Source: JBMOLL01 sp049325415
Lineage (GTDB): Bacteria > Bacteroidota > Bacteroidia > Bacteroidales > GCA-2748055
Length of the DNA: 45,703 nt
NCBI GenBank assembly: GCA_049325415.1
Contig: JBMOLL010000102.1
Location: 1 to 45,703 of the forward strand
Direction of reading: 5' to 3'
The translations under genes and the position numbers were made by a program. Positions within the stretch are counted from its first letter, which is position 1; each line of letters starts with the position of its first letter. Positions 33,080-42,049 of the stretch are shown in pieces. The notes under the pieces were generated by a model. That model was not told the origin of the DNA, did not search any database, and worked only from the letters and a program-made list of their open reading frames with translations.

Positions 33080-35302
33080 ATGAAGGCAAGATTATTACAT
33101 CTGTTTATCTTAATTTTCAGTTTTCTTATTTCGCTTCAGGCGCAGAAAAAGGAATTTGTTTCATTGCAGGAAGCTCTTGTATCATCAAGGTCGCTCAGCG
33201 GACCAAAGATCCCTTCCAACATCAACTGGATCAACGACGGAGCCAGTTTTTCCTATACAAAAAACAGCAACGGGAACCAGGAGATATGGACCCGGGACCC
33301 CGCCAGCGGGCAGGAGACCAGGGTTTTTACCACCTCCGGCCTGACCTTCCCCGACGGAGAACGCTTCCGGTATTCCTCTTTTTCATGGACCCGGGATTTC
33401 AGTTATCTCCTCTTCCAGACCCGTGTTGAACCGGTATACCGCTATTCCGGGAATGCCGATTACTTTGTTTATTCACTGGCTGAGGGAAATATGAAACCCC
33501 TTGTGGAACATGCCTTTACGGCAGAGATCTCCCCCGATGGCAAAAAACTGGGTTATGGCCGCGACGGCGAGATTTACACCTTCGACTTTGCCAGCTCCAC
33601 GCACAAACAGCTGACTTTCGATGCAATGGAGAATGTGTATAACGGCCGGTTTGGCTGGGCCTACGAAGAAGAATTCGGACTGGTGCAGGCATGGGATTGG
33701 TCGCCCGATAGCCGATACATCGCCTACTGGCAGTCGGATGAGCGGGAGGTACCGCTCTACCAGTTAACGGATTTCCAGGGAAAGCATCCCGAATACAAGT
33801 CGATTCCCTATCCCAAAGTAGGCGATCCGTGCACGAAGATTAAGATCGGTGTGCTCGATACGGAAACTGCTGCCCAGCGCTGGCTCGATCTGGATCTTAA
33901 TGGCGGCTATGTTCCGAGAATTTACTGGACCTCGAGACCCGATGTGCTCGCCGTGATTGAAATGAACCGCGAGCAGAACCAGCTGAAGCTGTGGTTCTTC
34001 AATGTAAAGACCGGTGATAAGAAACTGGTGATGGAGGAAAAATCGGCAACATGGATCGATGTGTATGACTTTTTCTCAGGCAAGCTGCATTTCTTTTTCT
34101 TCCCGGAAGAAACGGAAGAGTTCTTCTGGATCTCGGAAAGAGACGGCTTTGCACACATCTACAGGTATAATTACGAGGGCAAGTTACTCAACCAGGTTAC
34201 CTCCGGCAACTGGGAGGTAACGAGTATCGAGGCAATAGATGTGGCAAAGAAGACCTTATATTATACTTCAAGAGAAGTCTCTCCCCTGGAAGTCAACCTG
34301 TTTTCTGTCCGTTTCGACGGAACAAAAAAGCAGCGCCTCACCACCGCTGAAGGAAATCATGAGGTGAATGTTTCCACTTGCGGACAGTATTATTTCGACA
34401 GCTATTCGACATGCAGCACGCCTCCCTCGGCCGAACTGAAAACGGCAAAAGGAAAGGTACTGGACGATTTCGGAGGAAATATCCAGGTGGAGAAGTACCT
34501 TACGAAACATGTATATGCCCCCTGTGAACTGTTTTCCTTTACCACCAGCGATGGTCAGAAACTCGATGGATATCTGATCAAACCGATCGATTTCGACTCC
34601 ACCAGGAGCTATCCGCTTGTGCTGGATATTTACGGAGGCCCGGGTTCCCAGTCGGTGTACAACAGCTTTGAGAACAACGGATGGCACCAGTGGCTGGCCC
34701 AGAAGGGTTATGTTGTCGCCAGTGTGAATAACAGGGGCAACGGCGGTTATGGCAGTGCCTTTGAAAAGATCGTTTATGGTCACCTCGGCAAATGGGAAAC
34801 CTGGGATTTTGCCGAAACAGCCCTGTATCTTTCGGAAAAATCCTGGATCGATCGTGACCGGATGGCCATTCGGGGGCACAGTTACGGAGGCTTTACTTCA
34901 GCCTTCTCCCTGCTCACCCATCCCGAGGTATTCCTTGTTGGAATTGTCACGGCTCCGGTAACCGATCACCGTCTCTACGACTGTATCTTCACCGAGCGCT
35001 ATATGGGTTTGCTTGAAAATAATGAAGAAGGATACGAAGAGACGGCAGCAACCAACTATGCAGCAAATCTGAAGGGACATATGCTGCTGGTTCATTCCCT
35101 GATGGACGATAATGTTCATCCCCAGAACACCTTCCAGTTGCTGCGGGCTCTGCTCGATAACGGAAAGGATGTCGACCTGAAGATCTATCCTCCGGGCGAC
35201 CATGGTGTGGCCTACGATTTCACCACCTATATGCTTTTAATGCAAAGCTATACCGATTATCTCGACCGTTACCTCATGGATGTGGACCAGGGTCAGGATT
35301 GA
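33080..35302 (+). CDS. S9 dipeptidyl peptidase (DPP-IV type)
   Basis: A 740-residue exported serine peptidase that removes N-terminal dipeptides, often X-Pro. A Sec signal precedes the N-terminal beta-propeller. The paired Glu motif that anchors the substrate's N-terminus is AYEEEFG (Glu196-198). The catalytic triad is Ser601 in GHSYGG, an Asp in LMDDNVHP (676/677) and His708 in GDHG. The frame is open from 32846, but ATG 33080 starts the signal peptide. Its end overlaps the convergent ion-channel gene by ten bases. Base composition returns to the GC-rich norm inside this gene. Confidence 0.93.
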   Translation: MKARLLHLFILIFSFLISLQAQKKEFVSLQEALVSSRSLSGPKIPSNINWINDGASFSYTKNSNGNQEIWTRDPASGQETRVFTTSGLTFPDGERFRYSSFSWTRDFSYLLFQTRVEPVYRYSGNADYFVYSLAEGNMKPLVEHAFTAEISPDGKKLGYGRDGEIYTFDFASSTHKQLTFDAMENVYNGRFGWAYEEEFGLVQAWDWSPDSRYIAYWQSDEREVPLYQLTDFQGKHPEYKSIPYPKVGDPCTKIKIGVLDTETAAQRWLDLDLNGGYVPRIYWTSRPDVLAVIEMNREQNQLKLWFFNVKTGDKKLVMEEKSATWIDVYDFFSGKLHFFFFPEETEEFFWISERDGFAHIYRYNYEGKLLNQVTSGNWEVTSIEAIDVAKKTLYYTSREVSPLEVNLFSVRFDGTKKQRLTTAEGNHEVNVSTCGQYYFDSYSTCSTPPSAELKTAKGKVLDDFGGNIQVEKYLTKHVYAPCELFSFTTSDGQKLDGYLIKPIDFDSTRSYPLVLDIYGGPGSQSVYNSFENNGWHQWLAQKGYVVASVNNRGNGGYGSAFEKIVYGHLGKWETWDFAETALYLSEKSWIDRDRMAIRGHSYGGFTSAFSLLTHPEVFLVGIVTAPVTDHRLYDCIFTERYMGLLENNEEGYEETAATNYAANLKGHMLLVHSLMDDNVHPQNTFQLLRALLDNGKDVDLKIYPPGDHGVAYDFTTYMLLMQSYTDYLDRYLMDVDQGQD

Positions 35303-36126
35303 TCCGTATTTCTGATCAGTCTTTCACCACACCGCCGGCAGTAGTTGGCGGTGTGGTCGTTTTCCTCAAAACCGCAACGCACGCATTGTACCGCCTTCCC
35401 GGTGTGCTGCTCTCTCGTGGCTTTTCCAATCTCGGCCGTGAGGATCCCTGTCGGCACGGCAATGATGGAATAGCCGGTCAGCATGGCCAGGGAGGCGATC
35501 AGCTTGCCGGTTATGGTTACCGGGGCGATATCGCCGTAACCGACAGTGGTAATCGTTACTATGGCCCAGTAGATCCCCTGCGGAATGGAGGTAAAACCGC
35601 TGGCTTCCCCTTCCACCATGTACATCAGGGTTCCCAGGAAAAGAACCAGGGTCAGGACCGCGCCGAAAAAAACCGTGATCTTGTAAAGGCTGGCTTTCAG
35701 GGCTGCGATGAGCAGGGAAGCTTCCTTAAGGTAACGTCCCAGTTTAAGGATCCGGAACATCCGGAGGAGACGGATGGCGCGAATGGTCAGGAAAAAAGTT
35801 GAGCGCGCAAAAAAGATACCCAGGTAGGAGGGGAGGATGGCCAGGAGATCAACGAGCCCGAAGAAGCTGAAGATATAGCTGAGCGGACGTGGGTGGGTCC
35901 AGATCCGAAGCAGGTATTCCACGGTAAAAACGACCGTGAAGGCCCATTCCAGCAGGGTGAAGAATTCCCGGTGATCGGTCCGGAGTGGCTTTACGCTTTC
36001 CAGTATCACTGTCAGCACACTCAGGGATATTAACCAGAGCAGGATCAGGTCGAAGTTCCTGCCGGCCCGTGTATCGGTGCCGAAAATAATGATGTATAAT
36101 TGCCTGCGCAGCTTTGAGAGCCCCAT
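35293..36126 (-). CDS. Voltage-gated-type potassium channel with C-terminal zinc ribbon
   Basis: A 277-residue six-helix channel. The S4 segment has regularly spaced arginines (RAIRLLRMFRILKLGRY), and the pore has the K+ selectivity filter in TITTVGYGDIAP. After the last helix (about residue 225) a short tail carries CVRC, 11 residues, then CRRC, a zinc-ribbon-like motif uncommon in channels of this kind. It presumably sets membrane potential or K+ efflux in the inner membrane; the tail may sense metal or redox or bind a partner. It overlaps the peptidase gene by ten bases at the 3' end. Confidence 0.92.
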   Translation of the reverse strand: MGLSKLRRQLYIIIFGTDTRAGRNFDLILLWLISLSVLTVILESVKPLRTDHREFFTLLEWAFTVVFTVEYLLRIWTHPRPLSYIFSFFGLVDLLAILPSYLGIFFARSTFFLTIRAIRLLRMFRILKLGRYLKEASLLIAALKASLYKITVFFGAVLTLVLFLGTLMYMVEGEASGFTSIPQGIYWAIVTITTVGYGDIAPVTITGKLIASLAMLTGYSIIAVPTGILTAEIGKATREQHTGKAVQCVRCGFEENDHTANYCRRCGERLIRNTDQS

Positions 36127-37014
36127 TTATTTCTTTTTTTTATGGTTCCTGCCCATCCTCACCGGGATCAGAAGGGGTACTTCCTGCCTGTATTCGAGGT
36201 AGGAGGGCCTGTTTTTAATGATCTTTCTTTCCATCCAGGGTGCCGAAACAAAAATAAACATGGCCGCCATGGAGAGCGGAGCAATAATGGTCCACCAGTA
36301 GTTGTCGGTCGAGGAGATCCCGAATATCCACAAACCGGTCCAGAAGAGGATCTCCCCCAGGTAATTCGGATGCCTTGAGTATTTCCAGAGCCCGGATCGA
36401 ATGGTTTCGCCCTTCATTTTCATCCTTCGGAATTTTCTCAGCTGTTCATCGGAGATCAGTTCAAGCAGTGTGCCTGCAATGGCTACAGCGAGTCCGGTAA
36501 ACTGATAAATAGTCAGATTGTCGCCGGTATGCTGAATGGCAATCCATACCGGGATCAGGCCGAGGAATACGATCAGCGTGGGAAAAAGATGGATCCCTCC
36601 GAAACTGGCCAGCCAGTACCAGGGGCCGAAACGTTCCCGGAATTCAACATAACGCCAGTCCTCATGGCCCATGCCGTTCCAGTCTCTCACCCAGTTCGAG
36701 GTGAGCCTCAGCGACCACAGGAGCACCACTGCAAAAAGCAGGACCAGCGGCAGCGGGAGCGGGTATCCCAGTCCGGTGAACCAGTAGTAGAGGATGAGCG
36801 GAGGGACAACACTCCAGTAGGGGTCGTAAATGCTGGAATTGTTGAATAGCATGCTGAAGAGAAAGATGACCACCGTGGCAGCCAGGTCCATCATAAACAC
36901 TTCGCCGGGGTTGCCGGGCAGGAGAGGAAATTCCTGCATCATAAAGGAGAGGACAAGGGCTGTTATATAGGCCAGAAGGACCAGGATCAGGGAAGAGGCT
37001 TTAGTGAGTTTCAT
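36127..37014 (-). CDS. DUF1295 membrane protein (steroid 5-alpha-reductase-like)
   Basis: A 295-residue integral membrane protein with about seven hydrophobic segments. The C-terminal SRHPNYLGEILFWTGLWIFG and the final PSYLEYRQEVPLLIPV segment match DUF1295, a family related to steroid 5-alpha reductases and membrane methyltransferases; NADPH-dependent reduction of a lipid is a common guess. ATG 37014 follows an AAGG ribosome-binding-like stretch; ATG 37032 is the alternative. It abuts the channel gene, with which it is probably co-transcribed. Confidence 0.87.
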   Translation of the reverse strand: MKLTKASSLILVLLAYITALVLSFMMQEFPLLPGNPGEVFMMDLAATVVIFLFSMLFNNSSIYDPYWSVVPPLILYYWFTGLGYPLPLPLVLLFAVVLLWSLRLTSNWVRDWNGMGHEDWRYVEFRERFGPWYWLASFGGIHLFPTLIVFLGLIPVWIAIQHTGDNLTIYQFTGLAVAIAGTLLELISDEQLRKFRRMKMKGETIRSGLWKYSRHPNYLGEILFWTGLWIFGISSTDNYWWTIIAPLSMAAMFIFVSAPWMERKIIKNRPSYLEYRQEVPLLIPVRMGRNHKKKK

Positions 37015-37070
37015 TATACCTTGTTTGACCATAAAAATACGACAGTTCAGCTCTTATCCTCCCTGAAAAC

Positions 37071-37100
37071 AAAAAAAGCTGCCGGAGCAGCTTTTTTTTT
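37071..37100. terminator. Terminator after the ferredoxin gene
   Basis: A hairpin with AAAGCTGC / GCAGCTTT arms and A/T runs on both sides. On the minus strand it ends the ferredoxin transcript. Confidence 0.85.
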
Positions 37101-37119
37101 CTTTTACAGATGCTGATGC

Positions 37120-37287
37120 TTATTCGGGGTGAATTGCTTCAACCGGGCATACGTCAGCACATGCACCGCAATCGGTACAGAGTTCGGGATCAATTTTGTA
37201 GATGTCGCCTTCGCTGATAGCTTCAACCGGGCATTCATCAATACATGTACCACATGCAGTACAGTCATCACTAATTTTATAAGCCAT
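37120..37287 (-). CDS. 2[4Fe-4S] ferredoxin
   Basis: A 55-residue bacterial ferredoxin with two complete CxxCxxCxxxCP motifs: CTACGTCIDECP and CTDCGACADVCP, each binding a 4Fe-4S cluster. It carries electrons at low potential in the cytosol, for example between pyruvate:ferredoxin oxidoreductase and hydrogenases or Rnf in anaerobes. The gene has its own near-consensus promoter and a terminator, so it is a single-gene unit. Confidence 0.95.
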   Translation of the reverse strand: MAYKISDDCTACGTCIDECPVEAISEGDIYKIDPELCTDCGACADVCPVEAIHPE

Positions 37288-37318
37288 TGTCTTTGTTATT
37301 TAATGTGAATTCACGCGA

Positions 37319-37349
37319 CAAAATTAATTTCATTTTTGGGACAGGCAAA
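37319..37349 (-). promoter_or_regulatory. Bacteroidota-type promoter of the ferredoxin gene
   Basis: On the minus strand TTTG (37349-37346), a 19-nt spacer and TAATTTTG (37326-37319) match the -33/-7 consensus of Bacteroidota exactly. Transcription would start near 37312, about 25 bases before the ferredoxin ATG. Confidence 0.8.
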
Positions 37350-37399
37350 GAAAATGAATTCAAATAGCACGAAATATAGAATCAATATAAATAGTCCTT

Positions 37400-38614
37400 C
37401 TAAAGCTGATCAAGCATCAGACCCCTGTCGAGGAAGCGCATCGCAAGCCATGTCATGGTCGAGATGCCTGTTTTCAGGGCGGTTTCATCGGCTACAAAAT
37501 CAGGGGCGTGGAGAGAAAAGGTTCTGTCGGTATCCGGTGTCCTGACTCCCAGCCTGTACATCAGTGAAGGATATTTCCGGGAAAACCAGGCAAAGTCCTC
37601 TGCGGTCATCCTGATGTCGAGAGGAACCACATGGGAACTACCGAGCAGTTCGGTGGCATAATCATGGGCAAGGGCCGTGACCCTTGGATTGTTTTCCAGT
37701 ACGGGATAGCCCCGCATAATATTCACTTCGCAGGAGCCGCCGAGGGTCGTCGAAATCCCTTCGGCCAGGCGGATGATCATTTCATGGGCCTCATCCCTCC
37801 AGTTTTCATCCATGGTGCGGAAGGTTCCTTCCACGCTTACTTCATTGGGGATCACATTGACGGCTCCGTTGGCCAGTACCTTCCCGAACGACAGAACAGT
37901 GGGGATGCCTTTGGGCGCCTTCCTGTTGATCTCCTGCTGTAGCGTGATCAGGATATGCGCCGTCATGAGTACCGGGTCGTTGATCCGTTCCGGGATGGCA
38001 CCATGCCCGCCCCTGCCTTTAACCGTCAGGTACACCTCATCGCTGGAGGCCATGTACCTTCCGGGCCGCATTCCGATAGTGCCGGCATCCAGTTCGGGCA
38101 GAACGTGCTGGGCCAGCAGGATGTCGGGGGTGTATTCGCTGAAGATCCCTTCTTCAAGCATGAGACCGGCCCCGCCCGGAAGTTTTTCCTCCCCGGGCTG
38201 AAAGATCCCGAGTACCGTGCCAGTGAATTCTTCCTTCAGTTCATTGAGGATCTTCAGCGTACCCAGCAGCGACGACATGTGCATGTCGTGACCGCAGGCA
38301 TGCATCACGCCCCTGTTGACCGATGCAAAAGGAAGGCCCGTAGCCTCGGTCACCGGAAGGGCATCCATATCCGCTCTCAGTCCAATAACTTTCCCTTCCT
38401 TACCTTTGCCCTGGATCACCACCATAAGGCCTGTAGTGACATAGGGTGCTTTAAAAGGTATGCCCCAGCGGGTGAGCGTTTCTTTAATGAATGCAGAGGT
38501 CTTCACCTCGTGGAAGGAAAGTTCCGGTTCGCGGTGCAGGCGCCTCCGGATTTCAGTGATCTCGGGAAGGATCCCTGCCGTCAGGCTTTCTATGCGGTTT
38601 TTCTGGGTAGTCAT
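37400..38614 (-). CDS. M20D-family amidohydrolase
   Basis: A 404-residue metal-dependent amidohydrolase of the M20D group (N-acyl-amino-acid or hippurate hydrolase type). RRRLHREPELSFHE opens the domain. The metal-binding residues are in MHACGHDMHMSSL, QPGEE and LAQHVLPELDAG, and the dimerisation domain begins near GRGGHGAIPE. It probably removes an acyl group from a modified amino acid in the cytosol. The start is one base after the stop of the upstream large envelope protein gene, so the two may be co-transcribed. Confidence 0.93.
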   Translation of the reverse strand: MTTQKNRIESLTAGILPEITEIRRRLHREPELSFHEVKTSAFIKETLTRWGIPFKAPYVTTGLMVVIQGKGKEGKVIGLRADMDALPVTEATGLPFASVNRGVMHACGHDMHMSSLLGTLKILNELKEEFTGTVLGIFQPGEEKLPGGAGLMLEEGIFSEYTPDILLAQHVLPELDAGTIGMRPGRYMASSDEVYLTVKGRGGHGAIPERINDPVLMTAHILITLQQEINRKAPKGIPTVLSFGKVLANGAVNVIPNEVSVEGTFRTMDENWRDEAHEMIIRLAEGISTTLGGSCEVNIMRGYPVLENNPRVTALAHDYATELLGSSHVVPLDIRMTAEDFAWFSRKYPSLMYRLGVRTPDTDRTFSLHAPDFVADETALKTGISTMTWLAMRFLDRGLMLDQL

Positions 38615-38615
38615 A

Positions 38616-41600
38616 TCAGAAATCGAGGCTAAGTGAAAGGTAAAAAATGCGCGGCTGGATCTCCCGGTTTTCGATCCCCCAGGCCCAGTCGAGGCGGATG
38701 AAGTAACCGAAGAGCCTGGTTCTCAATCCGAAACCGTATCCTGCAACAATGGGGTCGCGGTTTGAATCTATTTTAACAGTGATGGGCCCGTTTTCGTAAG
38801 TCTCATAATCCCAGGCGTTTTTGCCGGTGAAGGGATGAAGTCCTGTCCAGGCTGAACCGATATCGGCAAAGGCTACAATCTGGAAGTCGTTCAGGAAGGA
38901 GGAGCTGAGCGGATGGTTGGCGAAATACCGGATCACGGGCCAGCGCAGTTCGGTATTGATCACGGCAAAATTATTCCCGTTGCGGATATTCTGACTGAAG
39001 CCCCTGAGGTTGGTGGCCAGCGCCTGGTAGGAATAATTTTTCGTATAGTCGATATCAACACTCTGGTCGAAGGTCGGCCAGCGGTTGGGGAAGAAGTTGG
39101 TCCAGTTGTCGACGCTGCCGAGGTAGTAGATCAGCGGGCTTCGGCCGAAGGAGGTGCTTGCGGCAAAGCGGTTGGCCCAGATCAGGGTGCGATGCAGACG
39201 GATATAGTAGCGGATGTCGGTGCCGGCCACATACAGATCCGATTTCTCGGTATTCAGCTGCCTGTAAGCTTCGGCAAACATCTTCATCCTCAGTCCGCTG
39301 TACAGGTTGGTTCCCAGCGAACGGGTGTTGTCGAATACATATTCAGCCTTCAGTCCACTCCACACTTTTACCATGTTCTTCTCATTCAGGTTGGAGAGGT
39401 CGGTGGCCAGGTAAACGGTATTGTCGTGCCGGAAGGTCGCTGTTCCCCTGATGGCAGAAACCTGGTTGAAGGGATAGCGGATCGAGGCCATGACTTCGTG
39501 GGAGAAGGTTTTGATGTAGGAAGTCTCCGTGGTGTTTTTAAAGACCTGGCGGTGGAAGATAAGTTGTTTATCGAGCCGGGTCTTCAGATTTTCAAAACTC
39601 AGCAGGTATTCATTGCTGTCGAAATCGGTGGCCAGTCGCACTCCCCCGATCAGGCGATAATCCTCAAACAGGTCGTTGGCCCCGACCTTGAACAGCAGGT
39701 TCATCCCCGGGTTATAATAAAAGGCGCCACCGGTAAAGGTCTGGTAGGAGGCAGAGAGGAAGCTGAAATCGACCTGGTTTACCAGTAGGTCGGGGTAAAA
39801 AGCAGTGTAATAGTCGATGTAAACAAGATCGTTCTTTTGGGCCGTATCCATGACAAGGTTCAAATGCCGGCTCTGCAGTTCGTTGTTGTAATAATTCAGT
39901 TTCTCCCTTTCGAAAACATACTTGTTGACATCGATCTTAAACTCCTGAAGCTGAATGGTATCACCTTTGTAAATCAGGCGGTTGTCGACAATATCCTTCA
40001 TCGAGATCACCACCTTTTCCACATGATGGGCCGAGTCGTCCTCGATCAGCTGTCGTACGTGTTTCCTTGAATACTCGGTCGGCTCCAGTTTGTCGCCCAG
40101 CACCTTGTTCATGGATAGGGGGTAGTTGTAAAGATGATAACGTCCGTCGTGGAACAGGATCTCGCTGACCTCCCCTGTGACCGGATTCAGGTCCTGGTCG
40201 GTGATGTTCCTCCGGTAATCCGTCAGCGGATAACTGTTGGCGAAGTAACGGTAATGAACTGCCGTGTCGATATAGCTGATTGTGCTGTCGTACCTGGCCG
40301 AATACCGGTTGATGATCCCGTTTTTATCGGACAGGTAGATAAAGCGGTTGTTTCCCATGGTCAGCGGCTGGGAATGGTTAAAATAAGGGCCTTCCGAGAT
40401 CTTTCTGAGGACATTCGATTTCGTCCTGTAATTGTACACGTAAACCGAATATGCAGTGGTGGTGCTGTATTCCGGTTCACGTCCGGCATAAAGCGTATCG
40501 GTTCTCCGGTTCGACACAAAAGCAAGCTCCTGCATCCTGTTGATAAAACGGGGCTGAAAATCATCGGCCAGGTCGTTCGTGATCCGCTCACTCGTAGCCG
40601 AGGCAACATCGAAGACCCAGATATCGGTCTGACCGTTCACCACCGCCGAGAACACCAGTTTCCTGCCGTCGGGAGAGAAGCTCATATCTAGGATCTTTTC
40701 GAAGTGAAGCAGGTTCCTGACGGTCAGCTCGCGGGTGCCAAGATTGTAGTAGTTGATCCGTAGAAAGCCTTTTTCCTCCGTAATAAAAGCCAGCAATTCA
40801 CCGCTCGGGTGCCAGGTGATGACCGGGTAGGAGTAATCGGTGATCTGGTCGAGCTGGTGTTCCCGTTTGAGTATCTTTTTGTGTTTGCCGCTTTCCTTAT
40901 CGTAGATCCAGATCCTGTATTGCCCCATCTGGTTAGTGACATAGGCAAGTTTACTTCCGTCGGGGCTGATCCTGAGGTTCTGGTATACGCGTCGTTTATT
41001 GGGACGTTTGAGGATGCTCCCTTCTTCCGGAAGGCCCCTGTTTTCGTCTTCCGAGGAATAAACTCCGAGATAATAGGCGGTCCAGTCGACCGACAGATCC
41101 TTCATCTTGCTTCCCAGCACGTAAAGAAAACCGGTTTCCACATTTTTATTGACCTTCGTAATATAGAGTACGCTCGGGATGATCGAAGGTCCGTACAGGT
41201 CGGCTACATATTTCCAGAAGGAATGGCCGGCATAGACGGCATCATCGCCGGTAAGGTTTTTGAATTTCCGGTATTTACCTGAAGCCAGGCCGTCCTTGAC
41301 GCGGTTCTCCAGTTCATAGTCCCAGGGATTGGCCACATAGGAAATGAGCCCTTTCAGGTACCAGTCGGGCAGGTTAAGCACGGTGCTATTGGTGACATTG
41401 TCGCGGAAACCGTTCCCGTACATCATTTCATTGACCAGTACCTCGGCAATGGCTGCGCGGATCTGTTTTTCAAATTCAAGGTGATTACCGTCGAAATACA
41501 GGAAAACCTTGTTCTGAACAATACGCGTTGTGCCGCCGATATTGTACTCATCCTCCCCGGTTACCAGCCCGATATTGCTCTGCCGGTAATCCGTCATTTT

Positions 41601-41894
41601 GTTATAGCAAATAAAGATCAGCCGTTTTTCGATATCGTAATCGAAAAAACGTTCGATGCGATCAAGTTCTTTCTCCACGAAATCGGCGACATAAAGCGAC
41701 AGATCGGTCCCGTTCTCGTACGAATAAACATCGAAGCGTTCAAAGCGGTAGTATTTCCAGTAAAAGGTGTTATACTGGACGCGATTCTTCCCGAAGGTCA
41801 TTTGCATACCGTTATAGAACTGTGCATGCACCGACACGCTGATCCCTGCAAGGAACAGCACCAGAAACAGGTATATTCTCTTATTTCTCCACAT
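38616..41894 (-). CDS. Large envelope protein: degenerate peptidase, beta-propeller and outer-membrane barrel
   Basis: A 1,092-residue protein with a Sec signal (MWRNKRIYLFLVLFLAGISVSVHAQ). Residues ~26-290 look like a peptidase-MA/gluzincin-like domain whose HExxH helix is lost (148-158, AAIAEVLVNEM), although LPDWYLKGLISYVA remains. Next come PD40/WD40-like propeller blades (ISPDGSKLAYVTN, WHPSGELLAF, FSPDGRKLVF), as in TolB. The C-terminal ~400 residues are strand-rich and resemble a surface-antigen/BamA-type barrel. The whole is probably in the outer membrane with its propeller in the periplasm. ATG 41894 begins the signal peptide; longer frames upstream are not needed. Confidence 0.88.
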   Translation of the reverse strand: MWRNKRIYLFLVLFLAGISVSVHAQFYNGMQMTFGKNRVQYNTFYWKYYRFERFDVYSYENGTDLSLYVADFVEKELDRIERFFDYDIEKRLIFICYNKMTDYRQSNIGLVTGEDEYNIGGTTRIVQNKVFLYFDGNHLEFEKQIRAAIAEVLVNEMMYGNGFRDNVTNSTVLNLPDWYLKGLISYVANPWDYELENRVKDGLASGKYRKFKNLTGDDAVYAGHSFWKYVADLYGPSIIPSVLYITKVNKNVETGFLYVLGSKMKDLSVDWTAYYLGVYSSEDENRGLPEEGSILKRPNKRRVYQNLRISPDGSKLAYVTNQMGQYRIWIYDKESGKHKKILKREHQLDQITDYSYPVITWHPSGELLAFITEEKGFLRINYYNLGTRELTVRNLLHFEKILDMSFSPDGRKLVFSAVVNGQTDIWVFDVASATSERITNDLADDFQPRFINRMQELAFVSNRRTDTLYAGREPEYSTTTAYSVYVYNYRTKSNVLRKISEGPYFNHSQPLTMGNNRFIYLSDKNGIINRYSARYDSTISYIDTAVHYRYFANSYPLTDYRRNITDQDLNPVTGEVSEILFHDGRYHLYNYPLSMNKVLGDKLEPTEYSRKHVRQLIEDDSAHHVEKVVISMKDIVDNRLIYKGDTIQLQEFKIDVNKYVFEREKLNYYNNELQSRHLNLVMDTAQKNDLVYIDYYTAFYPDLLVNQVDFSFLSASYQTFTGGAFYYNPGMNLLFKVGANDLFEDYRLIGGVRLATDFDSNEYLLSFENLKTRLDKQLIFHRQVFKNTTETSYIKTFSHEVMASIRYPFNQVSAIRGTATFRHDNTVYLATDLSNLNEKNMVKVWSGLKAEYVFDNTRSLGTNLYSGLRMKMFAEAYRQLNTEKSDLYVAGTDIRYYIRLHRTLIWANRFAASTSFGRSPLIYYLGSVDNWTNFFPNRWPTFDQSVDIDYTKNYSYQALATNLRGFSQNIRNGNNFAVINTELRWPVIRYFANHPLSSSFLNDFQIVAFADIGSAWTGLHPFTGKNAWDYETYENGPITVKIDSNRDPIVAGYGFGLRTRLFGYFIRLDWAWGIENREIQPRIFYLSLSLDF

Positions 41895-42014
41895 ACATCC
41901 CTTCGAAAGCCCTAAAATTAGCATAAATCCTTTAAACACACTCCTTTTTTGTGGTCCAGTTTTTGAGGGGGAGAAATGGCTCCGGTCGTGCAACCAATTA
42001 CCGGCAAAATATGT

Positions 42015-42022
42015 TACTTTTG
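42015..42022 (+). promoter_or_regulatory. Candidate -7 element of the DUF1573 gene
   Basis: TACTTTTG fits TAnnTTTG exactly, 27 bases upstream of ATG 42050; no TTTG box is seen at the right spacing. Confidence 0.4.
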
Positions 42023-42049
42023 TATTCTCTCAATATAAAAACCAGTATT

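Noticed and set aside
38913..39788. Plus-strand open frame opposite the large envelope protein
   Set aside because: It lies within the coding region of the minus-strand gene and has the composition of an antisense frame.
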